Of a DNA stretch of 28,839 nucleotides, positions 13,717-22,089 are shown piece by piece. The notes under the pieces are model-generated. The model was not told the origin of the DNA, searched no databases, and was given only the letters and a program-made list of their open reading frames with translations. The DNA comes from a virus: positions 1 to 28,839 of IMG/VR virus record IMGVR_UViG_3300017749_000088. One strand, 5' to 3'. A program made the translations under genes and the position numbers. The stretch's first letter is position 1, and every line of letters starts with the position of its first letter.

Positions 13717-16533
13717 ATGTCAAGAGATTCCCTCAATATTAACGTATTTGGAGAAGAAACTTATTTTAATGATGATGTAACATTTTTTAAAAATGTAAAT
13801 ATTGGTGGCAATCTAAAAGTTGATGGAACATTTTTAGTCAAAGAAAATGCCACCTTCAAAAAAGATGTAAGAATTGAGGGAACATTGGACCTTGATTTCT
13901 TAATAGCAAGAACAAGACTTGATGTCGGTATTGGTGGAACAGCACTTAATATTGATACAAGAACTGAAAAGATTGGTATATTTACTGCAACTCCAATACA
14001 AAAGTTTCAGTTTAATTCTGAAGATGATAAAACTTTTGTTATTACTGATGAGGGGAGAGTTGGAATTGGAAAAACAAATCCCGAATTTGGAATTGTTGGT
14101 CTTAATACTGCAGCACAAGGAGAATTAAAACTTGATGTTGATGGATCAATTTCTATTGCAAGAAATATTTATGATTCTGCCGGTGCTCCTGGTGCAAATG
14201 GAGCATTCTTAAATCGTGATGCAAATGGAATTCGTTGGGTTACATTTGAACCCGCATTCTCTGAAGGTATTTTTATTCAAGATGAAGGTAATTATATTCC
14301 TATTGTTGGTGCTGCACAATCATTTACGGTATTGAATTTTGTTCAAATTAATAGTGGTGGTATAGGAACAGATACAATCATTCCAATTCCGGATCCATCT
14401 AATCCTATTGAAATTGCCAGAATACAATCTCAAGATTTATGGGGATATACTGGAGATGATATCTATAGATTATCAAATGTTGGTGTTGGAAAAGATAATC
14501 CTACATTTACTTTAGATGTTAATGATACCTTGAATGTCGATGGTGCCACTACACTTAATAGTAATTTAGATGTTGATGGTGCTACAACTCTTAATAATAC
14601 ATTAGATGTTGACGGTGATACAACTCTTAATGCAACTTTAGATGTTGATGGTGATACAACTCTTAATGCAACTTTAGATGTTGATGGTGATACAACTCTT
14701 AATGCAACTTTAGATGTTGATGGAGTTTCTACATTTAATGACCCAACAGATGCTACTAGTACGACAAGTGCATCAGTTCAAATTGATGGTGGTGTAGGAA
14801 TAGTTAAGAAGTTATTTGTTGGTGATGATACTAAGATAGATGGAACTTTAGAATTAGATAGTTCTTTAATTGATATTAATCAGCAAACAGGTGTTGCGGG
14901 AAAAGATTATCGTTTATCTTCTGTTGGAACTGGAGTATCTTGGAGACCATCAGGTGTCGAAACACAAAATACTATTTGGGTGTCTAAAAATGGAGATGAT
15001 ACAAACAGTGGATTATTAGAGGGTGATGCGAAGGCAACTGTTGGTGCTGCTGCTGCAATTGCACAACCTGGTGATACAATTAAGATTCGTCCAGGTCGTT
15101 ATATAGAAAATAATCCAGTTGGTCTTCAGAGAGATATATCTGTCACTGGAGAAGACATAAGATTAGTTACGATTGAACCACAAAATTTAACTTCGGATGT
15201 TTTCTGGGTTAGAAGAGGATGTCTAATTGAAAATCTAAATTTTGCTGGTGAATCAGTTGGTTTTGAACATCCTGGTTGTGGTGCTGTTGCCTTTCCAAAA
15301 ACAGGAGCAACTGCAAATAGTGGGTATACTCCTGGTGGTCCGGCAACACAAGGACCGACAGGTAGGTGGAGATCACCTTATGTAAGAAATTGTACCAATT
15401 TCATGACCAAAAGTATCGGTATGAGAATTGACGGTGATGATGCAACAGGATCACCAGACGGTGCAAATCTAAAATCAATGGTTTGTGACTCATTTACACA
15501 ATATAATGAAAATGGTATTGGGGTATCACTTACTAATAATGCATATGCACAATTAGTTTCAATATTTACAATTAATAATGATATTGCAATTTATGCGGAT
15601 ACTGGTGGACAATGTGACTTAACTAACTCCAATAGTTCTTTTGGTAATTTTGGTTTGTATGCCGTTGGATTGGGAGCAACTCAATACACTGGAACAGTAT
15701 TGAATAATGTAATACCAGGAGATAATTCTGATGTTGTGGTTGGAACTGGTGTTACTGATTCGGAAAATGAACCAGAAAGACCTTTTGATGGTCAGGCATT
15801 ATATTTTAAAATTGATTTATCTAATTATCCAGATGCTGTTGGATCTGGAAGAATTGCCGCACCATTACAAGAAGTTTTTAAGATAAACGTATTGGATGGA
15901 GTATCAGGAGGACCGTATAGTCAAACAAATCCTCCGGATATTATTATTAGAGATAATGATGGAACTGTTGCTCCCAAAGGTCCTCAAGGTATTCTGGCAG
16001 AAGGAAGTGCTACTGTAAATGCCGAAGGAACTCTAACTGCGATTGATGTTATTAACTCTGGTAGAAATTATCTATCAACACAAAATATTGTTGTGGAGGT
16101 AAATGGAGATACTTCGGTTGCTGAAGTTGTGATGAAACCATTATATTTCACAATCTCTGAAGCAACAGAGAATACGACTGGAATAACTACCATGACCTTC
16201 AATGAATTTGTTCCTTATGAACTATTCACAGGAGATCCATTTACTCTTCAAAGAATTAGTCGTATCTTAACAAGTTCTCATTCTTTTGAATATGTTGGTT
16301 CTGGTACTAGCATAAATACATCACTACCCTTTGAAGGTGCTCTTCCAATTAAAGCGAATGAAATTGTTGCTCTTGACGGAGCACAAATTCCATTCACTTC
16401 TACGGACCAAAAAGGTAATTTTGATATTGGTGAAGGTATTCAAGTTGATCAGACAACATCAACTATTAGAGGAAGAGATTTCAGTAAGGCAATTCAGGCA
16501 GAAGTTACACCACTCATACTTGCATTGAGATAA
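13717..16533 (+). CDS. Fibre-like virion structural protein, 938 aa
   Basis: No exact family name is assigned. The N-terminus (1-75) has beta motifs of the type F-F-K-N-V-N-I-G-G-N-L-K-V-D-G-T-F, followed by G-I-G-K-T-N-P tail-fibre motifs. Residues 272-343 are six tandem 12-residue repeats (L-D-V-D-G-x-T-T-L-N-x-T). From about residue 419 (T-I-W-V-S-K-N-G-D-D-T-N-S-G) a pectate-lyase-like right-handed beta-helix begins, with A-Q-P-G-D-T-I-K-I-R-P-G-R-Y, as in DUF1565-type proteins. The rest is beta-rich. It starts 4 nt after the spike gene and is probably a tail or baseplate fibre that contacts the host surface polysaccharide; enzymatic activity is not shown by visible catalytic residues. 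Confidence 0.75.
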   Translation: MSRDSLNINVFGEETYFNDDVTFFKNVNIGGNLKVDGTFLVKENATFKKDVRIEGTLDLDFLIARTRLDVGIGGTALNIDTRTEKIGIFTATPIQKFQFNSEDDKTFVITDEGRVGIGKTNPEFGIVGLNTAAQGELKLDVDGSISIARNIYDSAGAPGANGAFLNRDANGIRWVTFEPAFSEGIFIQDEGNYIPIVGAAQSFTVLNFVQINSGGIGTDTIIPIPDPSNPIEIARIQSQDLWGYTGDDIYRLSNVGVGKDNPTFTLDVNDTLNVDGATTLNSNLDVDGATTLNNTLDVDGDTTLNATLDVDGDTTLNATLDVDGDTTLNATLDVDGVSTFNDPTDATSTTSASVQIDGGVGIVKKLFVGDDTKIDGTLELDSSLIDINQQTGVAGKDYRLSSVGTGVSWRPSGVETQNTIWVSKNGDDTNSGLLEGDAKATVGAAAAIAQPGDTIKIRPGRYIENNPVGLQRDISVTGEDIRLVTIEPQNLTSDVFWVRRGCLIENLNFAGESVGFEHPGCGAVAFPKTGATANSGYTPGGPATQGPTGRWRSPYVRNCTNFMTKSIGMRIDGDDATGSPDGANLKSMVCDSFTQYNENGIGVSLTNNAYAQLVSIFTINNDIAIYADTGGQCDLTNSNSSFGNFGLYAVGLGATQYTGTVLNNVIPGDNSDVVVGTGVTDSENEPERPFDGQALYFKIDLSNYPDAVGSGRIAAPLQEVFKINVLDGVSGGPYSQTNPPDIIIRDNDGTVAPKGPQGILAEGSATVNAEGTLTAIDVINSGRNYLSTQNIVVEVNGDTSVAEVVMKPLYFTISEATENTTGITTMTFNEFVPYELFTGDPFTLQRISRILTSSHSFEYVGSGTSINTSLPFEGALPIKANEIVALDGAQIPFTSTDQKGNFDIGEGIQVDQTTSTIRGRDFSKAIQAEVTPLILALR
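14530..14745 (+). repeat. Six tandem 36-nt coding repeats
   Basis: Each unit encodes 12 residues (consensus L-D-V-D-G-D-T-T-L-N-A-T). The three central units are nearly identical at DNA level, while the outer ones have diverged, as expected from recent expansion by slippage or recombination. The reading frame is preserved through all six, so the fibre shaft length could vary between isolates. Confidence 0.9.
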
Positions 16534-16536
16534 GAT

Positions 16537-17208
16537 ATGGCAATTGCACCACTTAATAAATTTATTACGATAGCAGTTCCTGTAGCACCGGGAGAACAAA
16601 CCGTTTATACTGCACCAACTGGAGTTTCTTCTATTGTTCTTTATGCTTCTGCATCTAATGTTGGAGTAAATACATATCCATCAATAACATTTACACACAG
16701 AAGAACAAGCACTGCATCGAAAACATCAGGAAATACGAGGAATATAAGAGTTATAAAAAATGGAGAAATACCTCCGAATGATGCATTAGTGATTGTTGAT
16801 GGTAGATTGGTATTAGAAAGGTCCGCACTTTTACGGGATTCTGTTGTCATTCAAGGAGTTCAGAGTGGAGTCGTATCAATAAGTACAGTACAATATGATA
16901 ATACGACTGGTATTACCACTGTAGAAACAGCAACTCCTCATGGATTTAACGTAAATGATGAAGTTACGATGAGTGGTATTGCCTTTACTTGCGGTTCATA
17001 TACAGGAGGACTAACAACATCAATCTTCCCAGACCCACAAAAATCTTTTATAGTCGATAGTATTACTGGTTCTGTCGGCACATCACTCACATTTACGACT
17101 GATACTGGTGTCGTATCAGGAATTGCACATACATATGTAAGTGGTGGTCAAGCTGCTCCATTACAGATGGAGTTTATTATGAGTATTCTGGAGAATAGTA
17201 CAACATAA
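16537..17208 (+). CDS. Small virion structural protein, 223 aa
   Basis: The function is not known. The N-terminus (Y-T-A-P-T-G-V-S-S-I-V-L-Y-A-S-A-S-N) and the two halves are beta-rich, with T-T-G-I-T-T-V-E-T-A-T-P-H-G-F-N-V-N-D-E-V-T in the middle. This 'H-G-F/L-x-V-G/N-D' phrase is shared with the giant protein at 23827, where T-Q-G-P-H-G-L-D-V-G occurs, and suggests a common beta-sandwich module. It lies between two fibre-like genes with 3 and 2 nt spacing, so it is translated with them and likely forms part of the same appendage or its attachment. Confidence 0.75.
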   Translation: MAIAPLNKFITIAVPVAPGEQTVYTAPTGVSSIVLYASASNVGVNTYPSITFTHRRTSTASKTSGNTRNIRVIKNGEIPPNDALVIVDGRLVLERSALLRDSVVIQGVQSGVVSISTVQYDNTTGITTVETATPHGFNVNDEVTMSGIAFTCGSYTGGLTTSIFPDPQKSFIVDSITGSVGTSLTFTTDTGVVSGIAHTYVSGGQAAPLQMEFIMSILENSTT

Positions 17209-17210
17209 GT

Positions 17211-20200
17211 ATGGCAAAGTATATATCAGGTCGTTCTAAAGTAACACCACAAACTGGATTAAGTTCTGATAGATATCGTTATCTTTCTGTAAGTGAATCC
17301 GAACCAAACTTAGGGGATCCTTTAATTGGTCCATCTGCTTATCTTGACAATCTTCCACCAGCAGGAAATCAATATATTGTTATAGGTGTTGATGGATATC
17401 CGGGTGAAAGATATTGGATTCCAAATCAGGGAGGTATTATTCCCGGTAGTATTACTATTTTTGATGAGGGAGATCAGGTTGGAGGATTAAGTAGTACTAC
17501 ACAATTAGATTTTGTTGGTAATTCTGTAGTTGCAGAAGGTTTAGGTGGAATTAATCCGGGATTTGCAGTTACTATTACAGTCACACCTCCAGGAAATAAC
17601 AATTCAGTATTATTTAAAAATAATGGTGATTTTGCAACAGATAGTAGATTTACATTTAATAATGGATTATTTGCTGCAGGAGATAGAATTACCGTAGGAA
17701 CTGGTGGAACAGTTATTACAACGACTGGTATTGGTTCGGTTGGTATAGGAACCACAAACCCAACACAAGAACTTCATTTAGATGGTGATTTTAGAATCAC
17801 AGGAACAATCTATGATACTACTAATCAACCTGGAGATCAGGGAGATTTAATAGTCAAGGGCGAATCTGGTCTTTTATGGACCAGACCAAATAGTATTATC
17901 TCAGGTGCCGGTGGAACAATAGGACAAGTTCAGTTTCATAATACTTCCGGACTTGTAGATGGTGCAGATAATTTTTATTATGATTTTAATAATAATCGTG
18001 TTGGTATAGGAAGCACACAACCAACACAACTATTAGATGTTCTTGGAGTATCCACATTTAGTGGTGGGGTATTTGTCGATAATCTAACTGTTGGTGGAGT
18101 ATCCACTTTTACAGGACTTGTTGATGCAAATGGTGGTATAGATGCAACTACTTTAAATGTATCAGGTCTTTCTACATTTGTAAGTAATGTAGATATAAAT
18201 GCAGGTCTTGATGTTGATGGAATAACAGACCTTGATGTTCTCAATGTTTCCGATACTGCCAGTTTTACAAATACGAATGATAATACATTAGGTAATACAA
18301 ATACTGGTGCTGTTCAGGTTGATGGTGGTGTTGGTATTGATAAGAATCTTACCGTTGGACAGACAATACAAGCAACTAATCTCAATATTACTGGTGTTGG
18401 AACTATAGCACAATTGGATTTGGGTACAGGAGAGTTTGATAATATTGTTGTAACAGGTGTTTCTACTCTCGGAAATGTTGTAATTGGTGTAAATTCTATA
18501 AGCACAAAACCAGGAACTGGAAATTTAACTATTGACTCTGATGGATCATCAAGTGTAGTCGTCAAAGATTTTATATTACTTCAAAAAGATACAGAATCTA
18601 CCGGAACGGACTCTGGTGCTCTTCAGGTTGATGGTGGTATTGGAGTAAACAAAAGTGTTAATATTGGTCTGGAATTAAATGTAGGTGGTGCAACGACACT
18701 TGCATCTAATGGTGGTATTACAACGACGGGTGGAGATCTATATGTCGGTGGAGACTTATATGTTGGTGATGATATAACTTTTGATTCCTTAACAGCAAGA
18801 ACTGGTACATTTACCGAATCATTAGATGTCCAAGGAATTACAACAACTGATACTTTAAGAGTAGGAACTAATCCAACATTTAGTATTGATGCAATACTTG
18901 ATGAAGATAATTTAGTATCTGATAGTGATACTGCTCTTGCGACACAACAGTCCATTAAAAAATATGTTGATGACCAACTAACCGGACAAGATTTAGATTT
19001 TGGTGGTGATACTGGAACCGGTTCTGTTGACCTTGATAGTCAAACATTTACGATTGCCGGAACCGCAAACGAAATAGAAACTTCTGGATCAAATCAAACA
19101 CTTACGATTGGATTGCCAAATGATGTTACTGTCTCCGGAAATTTAACTGTTAATGGTAATACTGATTTAGGAGATGCTACTTCTGATACCGTAACATTTA
19201 ATGCAAGAGTTGATAGTAGTATACTTCCATTAACAGATGGAACATTAGATTTAGGTGGAACATCTAATAAATGGAATAATGTTTATGCAAATACTTTTAT
19301 AGGTGCTATTGAAGGAAATGCCGATAGTGCAACAAAATTAGAAACACCTAGAACATTTACTTTAGGTGAGGGAACTGATGATGATATTGTTTCTATTGGA
19401 AAAACCTTTGATGGAACTCAACACGTAGGATTTGCACTTACATTAAAAAACGTTGGTCCCGGTACAGGAAATTATGGTGATACTACAGGAAAGAAATTTA
19501 CTAATTTTGATCTTGATAGTAAAGGAAGAGTTATTGGTATAAACACTGTTAGTATTGTATTCAGTGATGCTAATGTTGCCACTGCCGACTATGCAGATAA
19601 TGCTGGTATAGCAACTAACTTAAAAGATGGTCAAGCATATAATATCCCATACCAAAGTGCTGCTAATACGACAGACTTTATTTCTAATGGAACAGATGGA
19701 CAATTACTTCAGTATAATCAAAGTTCAGCACCATCTTGGGTATCTTCAGGAGATATATCTGCAGGAATAGCAGAAACTGCTAATAATCTTGCTGGTGGTG
19801 CAACAGGAAGTTTACCATATCAATCAGCAACAGACACAACAACATTTTTAACAGAACCTGGTGCGGATGATAAAATCCTTTCATATAATAATAACGCTCC
19901 CATATGGATAGATAAATCTTCTGCAGGAGTGGATAATTATGTCGATTCAGTATCATTTAGTAGTGGAACTCTTACACTAGGAAGAACAGGTTCTTTAGCA
20001 AATTTAACCACAACAATAAGTCTTGCTGGTATTGGAGGCACTGATAAATTTATAGGTCTTACAGATACTCCAGCAAATTACACTAATGCCGCAGGAAAAG
20101 TTGTTAAAGTCAACTCCAGTGGGGATGGTTTGGAGTTTGTTGATTCATCTACTGCCGGTAAGACTTATACTCTTACTGCAGTAGATTCTGGAAGTAATGT

Positions 20201-21068
20201 TAAACTTAGATTGAGTGATGGAACTACTAATGATGATGTAAAGATTATTGCTGGTTCTAATATTACTATTAATCCTGTAGCAGCAGGTGGATTTACGATT
20301 GCTGCTGATGCTGGTGCCGGATTAGGTGTTGCCACATCTGCTAATGATATTTTAAGTGTTATAAACGGACAAATTGCAGCAGATGATGCTGGTGGTGATA
20401 AAATTTTCTTCTGGGATGATAGTGCAGGTAAAGCAACTCATCTTACTGCAGGAACTGGTTTAACAATTAGTGGAACTACAATTTCTGCTAATAGTGATGC
20501 CGGTAAGACTTATACTCTTACTGCAGTAGATTCTGGAAGTAATGTTAAACTTAGATTGAGTGATGGAACTACTAATGATGATGTAACGATTATTGCTGGT
20601 TCTAATATTACTATTAATCCTGTAGCAGCAGGTGGATTTACGATTGCTGCTACTGCTAATTATGCAAGAGCAATAAATATAGACAGAGTATCTACTACCA
20701 CTGGGAGTTGGGTGGATACTCTAACTTCTGTTACTATCAACAAAAAGAGTTCTTCTACTGCAATATACATAACGATTGAGGACGCAATGTATGCAGGATC
20801 ACTAGGTGGTCATAGATTATTAAGGGGAAATACAGCTCTTGTAGAATCGACCGGAAATTCATTTGGATTAAGTGGTTCTGCAGTTAGTGGTGGTGCGTGG
20901 TATGGAAGACAATCGATTACTTATGTTGATAATACAACATCTACCGGAAATATTACTTATAAGACTCAAATTAGAAGATCAGCAACCTGGGCTAGTGTTG
21001 CAGTTAATAATAACAATACGTCTACCGGTACTAATACCAGATGCATTGCTGTAGCAATTGAAATTTAA
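17211..21068 (+). CDS. Long tail-fibre-like protein, 1285 aa
   Basis: The N-terminus (1-80) includes P-P-A-G-N-Q-Y-I-V-I-G-V-D-G-Y-P-G-E-R-Y and may attach the fibre. The body has many beta-shaft motifs: V-G-I-G-T-T-N-P, D-G-G-V-G-I-D-K-N-L-T-V-G, repeated S-T-F and L-D-V-D-G. A-T-Q-Q-S-I-K-K-Y-V-D-D-Q-L near residue 585 is a common phage fibre motif. Two copies of a roughly 51-residue segment sit near 982-1032 and 1097-1147. The C-terminus (1150-1285) is a different, aromatic-containing beta domain, the likely receptor-binding tip. A small tail assembly chaperone gene follows, as is usual after tail fibre genes. A host-range role is inference. Confidence 0.8.
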   Translation: MAKYISGRSKVTPQTGLSSDRYRYLSVSESEPNLGDPLIGPSAYLDNLPPAGNQYIVIGVDGYPGERYWIPNQGGIIPGSITIFDEGDQVGGLSSTTQLDFVGNSVVAEGLGGINPGFAVTITVTPPGNNNSVLFKNNGDFATDSRFTFNNGLFAAGDRITVGTGGTVITTTGIGSVGIGTTNPTQELHLDGDFRITGTIYDTTNQPGDQGDLIVKGESGLLWTRPNSIISGAGGTIGQVQFHNTSGLVDGADNFYYDFNNNRVGIGSTQPTQLLDVLGVSTFSGGVFVDNLTVGGVSTFTGLVDANGGIDATTLNVSGLSTFVSNVDINAGLDVDGITDLDVLNVSDTASFTNTNDNTLGNTNTGAVQVDGGVGIDKNLTVGQTIQATNLNITGVGTIAQLDLGTGEFDNIVVTGVSTLGNVVIGVNSISTKPGTGNLTIDSDGSSSVVVKDFILLQKDTESTGTDSGALQVDGGIGVNKSVNIGLELNVGGATTLASNGGITTTGGDLYVGGDLYVGDDITFDSLTARTGTFTESLDVQGITTTDTLRVGTNPTFSIDAILDEDNLVSDSDTALATQQSIKKYVDDQLTGQDLDFGGDTGTGSVDLDSQTFTIAGTANEIETSGSNQTLTIGLPNDVTVSGNLTVNGNTDLGDATSDTVTFNARVDSSILPLTDGTLDLGGTSNKWNNVYANTFIGAIEGNADSATKLETPRTFTLGEGTDDDIVSIGKTFDGTQHVGFALTLKNVGPGTGNYGDTTGKKFTNFDLDSKGRVIGINTVSIVFSDANVATADYADNAGIATNLKDGQAYNIPYQSAANTTDFISNGTDGQLLQYNQSSAPSWVSSGDISAGIAETANNLAGGATGSLPYQSATDTTTFLTEPGADDKILSYNNNAPIWIDKSSAGVDNYVDSVSFSSGTLTLGRTGSLANLTTTISLAGIGGTDKFIGLTDTPANYTNAAGKVVKVNSSGDGLEFVDSSTAGKTYTLTAVDSGSNVKLRLSDGTTNDDVKIIAGSNITINPVAAGGFTIAADAGAGLGVATSANDILSVINGQIAADDAGGDKIFFWDDSAGKATHLTAGTGLTISGTTISANSDAGKTYTLTAVDSGSNVKLRLSDGTTNDDVTIIAGSNITINPVAAGGFTIAATANYARAINIDRVSTTTGSWVDTLTSVTINKKSSSTAIYITIEDAMYAGSLGGHRLLRGNTALVESTGNSFGLSGSAVSGGAWYGRQSITYVDNTTSTGNITYKTQIRRSATWASVAVNNNNTSTGTNTRCIAVAIEI
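20153..20306 (+). repeat. 154-nt direct repeat in fibre gene, copy 1
   Basis: It matches 20498-20651 at an offset of 345 nt with one difference (A at 20242, C at 20587), changing Lys to Thr in V-K-I versus V-T-I. Both copies are in the same reading frame and encode a segment beginning A-G-K-T-Y-T-L-T-A-V-D-S-G-S. Confidence 0.9.
20498..20651 (+). repeat. 154-nt direct repeat in fibre gene, copy 2
   Basis: Second copy of the repeat at 20153-20306. The near identity, including all third codon positions, indicates a recent duplication or gene conversion. The 345-nt period means that recombination between copies would delete or add 115 residues in frame. Confidence 0.9.
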
Positions 21069-21076
21069 AATTATTA

Positions 21077-21084
21077 AATAAATA
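21077..21084 (+). promoter_or_regulatory. Candidate late promoter before chaperone gene
   Basis: AATAAATA lies between the fibre stop (21066-21068) and the ATG at 21106, 21 nt upstream of it. Confidence 0.55.
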
Positions 21085-21105
21085 GTAGTAAATTAATTAG
21101 TTAAA

Positions 21106-21474
21106 ATGTATCATCATATTGATTCTGCACTTTTTGAGTTAGTTCCGAGAGCAGAATGGGTTTTTAGAGGAGATTTGTATTCAGGAATAGAATGGCATAA
21201 TATGCATGAGCATGAAATACCGACTGAAGCAGAAGTTCTTGCTAAACTAGAAGAAATAAGAAATTATGAATCCATGAGACTTTTGAGAGAAGAAAGAAAT
21301 AAAAAAATTGCCACAACAGATTGGAAAGCAGCACCGGATGTTGTAATGTCACAAGAATGGATAGATTATAGACAAGCACTTCGTGATTTGCCTGCTACAG
21401 CAACACCAATATTAGATGATAATTACGAATTAGATATGGCATCTATTATTTGGCCGACAGAACCAACTTCATGA
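21106..21474 (+). CDS. Tail (fibre) assembly chaperone-like protein
   Basis: The 122-residue product contains L-R-E-E-R-N-K-K-I-A-T-T-D-W-K-A-A-P-D-V-V-M-S-Q-E-W-I-D-Y-R-Q-A-L-R-D-L-P, given here in parts: L-R-E-E-R-N-K-K-I then T-D-W then W-x-x-Y-R-Q-A-L-R-D-L-P-A. This is the signature of the phage tail assembly chaperone domain (Pfam Phage_tail_APC type, from memory), usually encoded directly after tail fibre genes. The N-terminal half (Y-H-H-I-D-S-A-L-F-E-L; W-V-F-R-G-D) is specific to this phage group. It has its own late motif and probably helps fold or attach the fibre encoded upstream. Confidence 0.8.
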   Translation: MYHHIDSALFELVPRAEWVFRGDLYSGIEWHNMHEHEIPTEAEVLAKLEEIRNYESMRLLREERNKKIATTDWKAAPDVVMSQEWIDYRQALRDLPATATPILDDNYELDMASIIWPTEPTS

Positions 21475-21481
21475 AGACTTA

Positions 21482-21489
21482 AATAAATA
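21482..21489 (+). promoter_or_regulatory. Candidate late promoter after chaperone gene
   Basis: AATAAATA begins 8 nt after the chaperone stop codon (TGA 21472-21474). It would provide late transcription of the small ORF and RNA cassette in addition to the sigma70 promoter at 21528. Confidence 0.5.
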
Positions 21490-21527
21490 TAGAAAAATAT
21501 CGAAAGTCACTGTCCTGATTGGCACAG

Positions 21528-21556
21528 TTGACACCGGCACTCAAATGCCTTATAAT
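21528..21556 (+). promoter_or_regulatory. Perfect-consensus sigma70 promoter for antitoxin/tRNA cassette
   Basis: TTGACA at 21528-21533 and TATAAT at 21551-21556 are separated by exactly 17 nt, a full match to the sigma70 consensus. Transcription would begin near 21563. The promoter overlaps an in-frame ATG at 21545, which would then lie upstream of the transcript start, so the downstream ATG at 21581 is favoured for the first gene. Confidence 0.85.
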
Positions 21557-21580
21557 AACAAGGTAAGCAACCAAGGCAAG

Positions 21581-21769
21581 ATGCAAGACGAGTTTCTCAT
21601 ATGTTGTGTTATAGACATTACTAGAAGATCAATCTACATGTATTCTAGTGAAGGAAACACTAAAGAAATTTTTTGTGATACTGTAGACCAGTTCATGAAT
21701 GTTCTTGAGGTCATTCGCAATACTTGTCCAAAAGATACTTTGGTTTATGCAAAACCACTGGAGGTGTAA
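21581..21769 (+). CDS. Small early ORF of unknown function, 62 aa
   Basis: I do not recognise a family. I chose ATG 21581 instead of the upstream in-frame ATG 21545, because 21545 sits inside the -35/-10 spacer of a perfect promoter, while 21581 has AAGG just upstream (21573-21576). The product begins M-Q-D-E-F-L-I-C-C-V-I-D-I-T-R-R-S-I-Y-M and reads as a small alpha/beta protein with four cysteines. It is immediately followed, with no intervening base, by an antitoxin-like gene that has GGAGG-type ribosome binding sequence within this ORF's last codons. A toxin role is possible from context only; no toxin family signature is seen. Confidence 0.65.
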   Translation: MQDEFLICCVIDITRRSIYMYSSEGNTKEIFCDTVDQFMNVLEVIRNTCPKDTLVYAKPLEV

Positions 21770-21943
21770 ATGGAAGTTTTTACCCTAAAAGAATGGGAAG
21801 ACAATTTTGATGATCTTATGGAAAGAGTCGAAAATGGTGAAACCATAGGTATTGTAAGAGAAGATGGTAAGGCAGCAGTCATGATGCCTGCCGATGATGA
21901 ACTAATACGAATACACACTGAGAACAATAACGAAGCTCAGTAG
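21770..21943 (+). CDS. Phd/YefM-like antitoxin, 57 aa
   Basis: The ATG at 21770 follows a strong ribosome binding site (GGAGGTG, 21760-21766) and gives 57 residues ending at TAG 21941-21943. The pattern T-L-K-E-W-E-D-N-F-D-D-L-M-E-R-V-E-N-G-E-T-I (split: T-L-x-x-W/F, L-M-E-R-V-E-N-G-E) then G-I-V-R-E-D-G-K-A-A-V-M-M-P matches the N-terminal DNA-binding fold of Phd/YefM antitoxins, where V-E-N-G-E and G-K-x-x-A-V-x-x-P are typical. The C-terminal toxin-binding tail is very short (about 15 residues). No recognisable toxin gene is adjacent, so it could neutralise a host toxin or act as a small DNA-binding regulator. It is expected to be expressed early from the promoter at 21528. Confidence 0.75.
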   Translation: MEVFTLKEWEDNFDDLMERVENGETIGIVREDGKAAVMMPADDELIRIHTENNNEAQ

Positions 21944-21953
21944 TTCATCATCT

Positions 21954-22041
21954 GCTCGTGAGACTTGGTAGTCAGGGGAGTTTTATAAACTCTTTGCACC
22001 CGATTAGTGCCTTTGAGGTGGATCGTAACCACCCACGAGTA
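21954..22041 (+). tRNA. tRNA-like gene with long variable arm; anticodon position reads TAT
   Basis: The 88-nt element has a 7-bp acceptor stem (21954-21960 with 22034-22040, G-U at the end), discriminator A22041, and a 5-bp T stem (GGTGG/CCACC). The anticodon arm is 5 bp with loop TTTATAA, giving TAT at 21984-21986. A long variable arm has a GCAC/GTGC stem. The size fits class II tRNAs (Leu, Ser, Tyr), but TAT would read isoleucine ATA. The D arm is short (3 bp, 4-nt loop) and position 8 is A, so it is either an unusual tRNA or a degenerating tRNA-Leu. The T loop is ATCGTAA instead of TTCRANN. Confidence 0.5.
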
Positions 22042-22043
22042 TT

Positions 22044-22086
22044 GGGTATTTTGCGCTGGAGATGATAATCCAGAATGCCGATACCC
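22044..22086 (+). ncRNA. Hairpin RNA between tRNAs
   Basis: An outer stem GGGTAT/ATACCC (22044-22049 with 22081-22086) encloses an inner stem CTGGA/TCCAG (22056-22060 with 22069-22073) with an 8-nt loop. It has no T tract and so is not a typical terminator. It could be a processing signal or a remnant of a tRNA that kept acceptor- and anticodon-like stems only. Confidence 0.4.
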
Positions 22087-22089
22087 TGT

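Noticed and set aside
14530-14745. Regular short repeats that could suggest a CRISPR array
   Set aside because: The units are contiguous, keep one reading frame and have no spacers; they are fibre-protein repeats.
21545-21580. Longer start for the 62-aa early gene
   Set aside because: It lies inside the spacer of a perfect sigma70 promoter, so it would not be in the main transcript, and it has no ribosome binding site.
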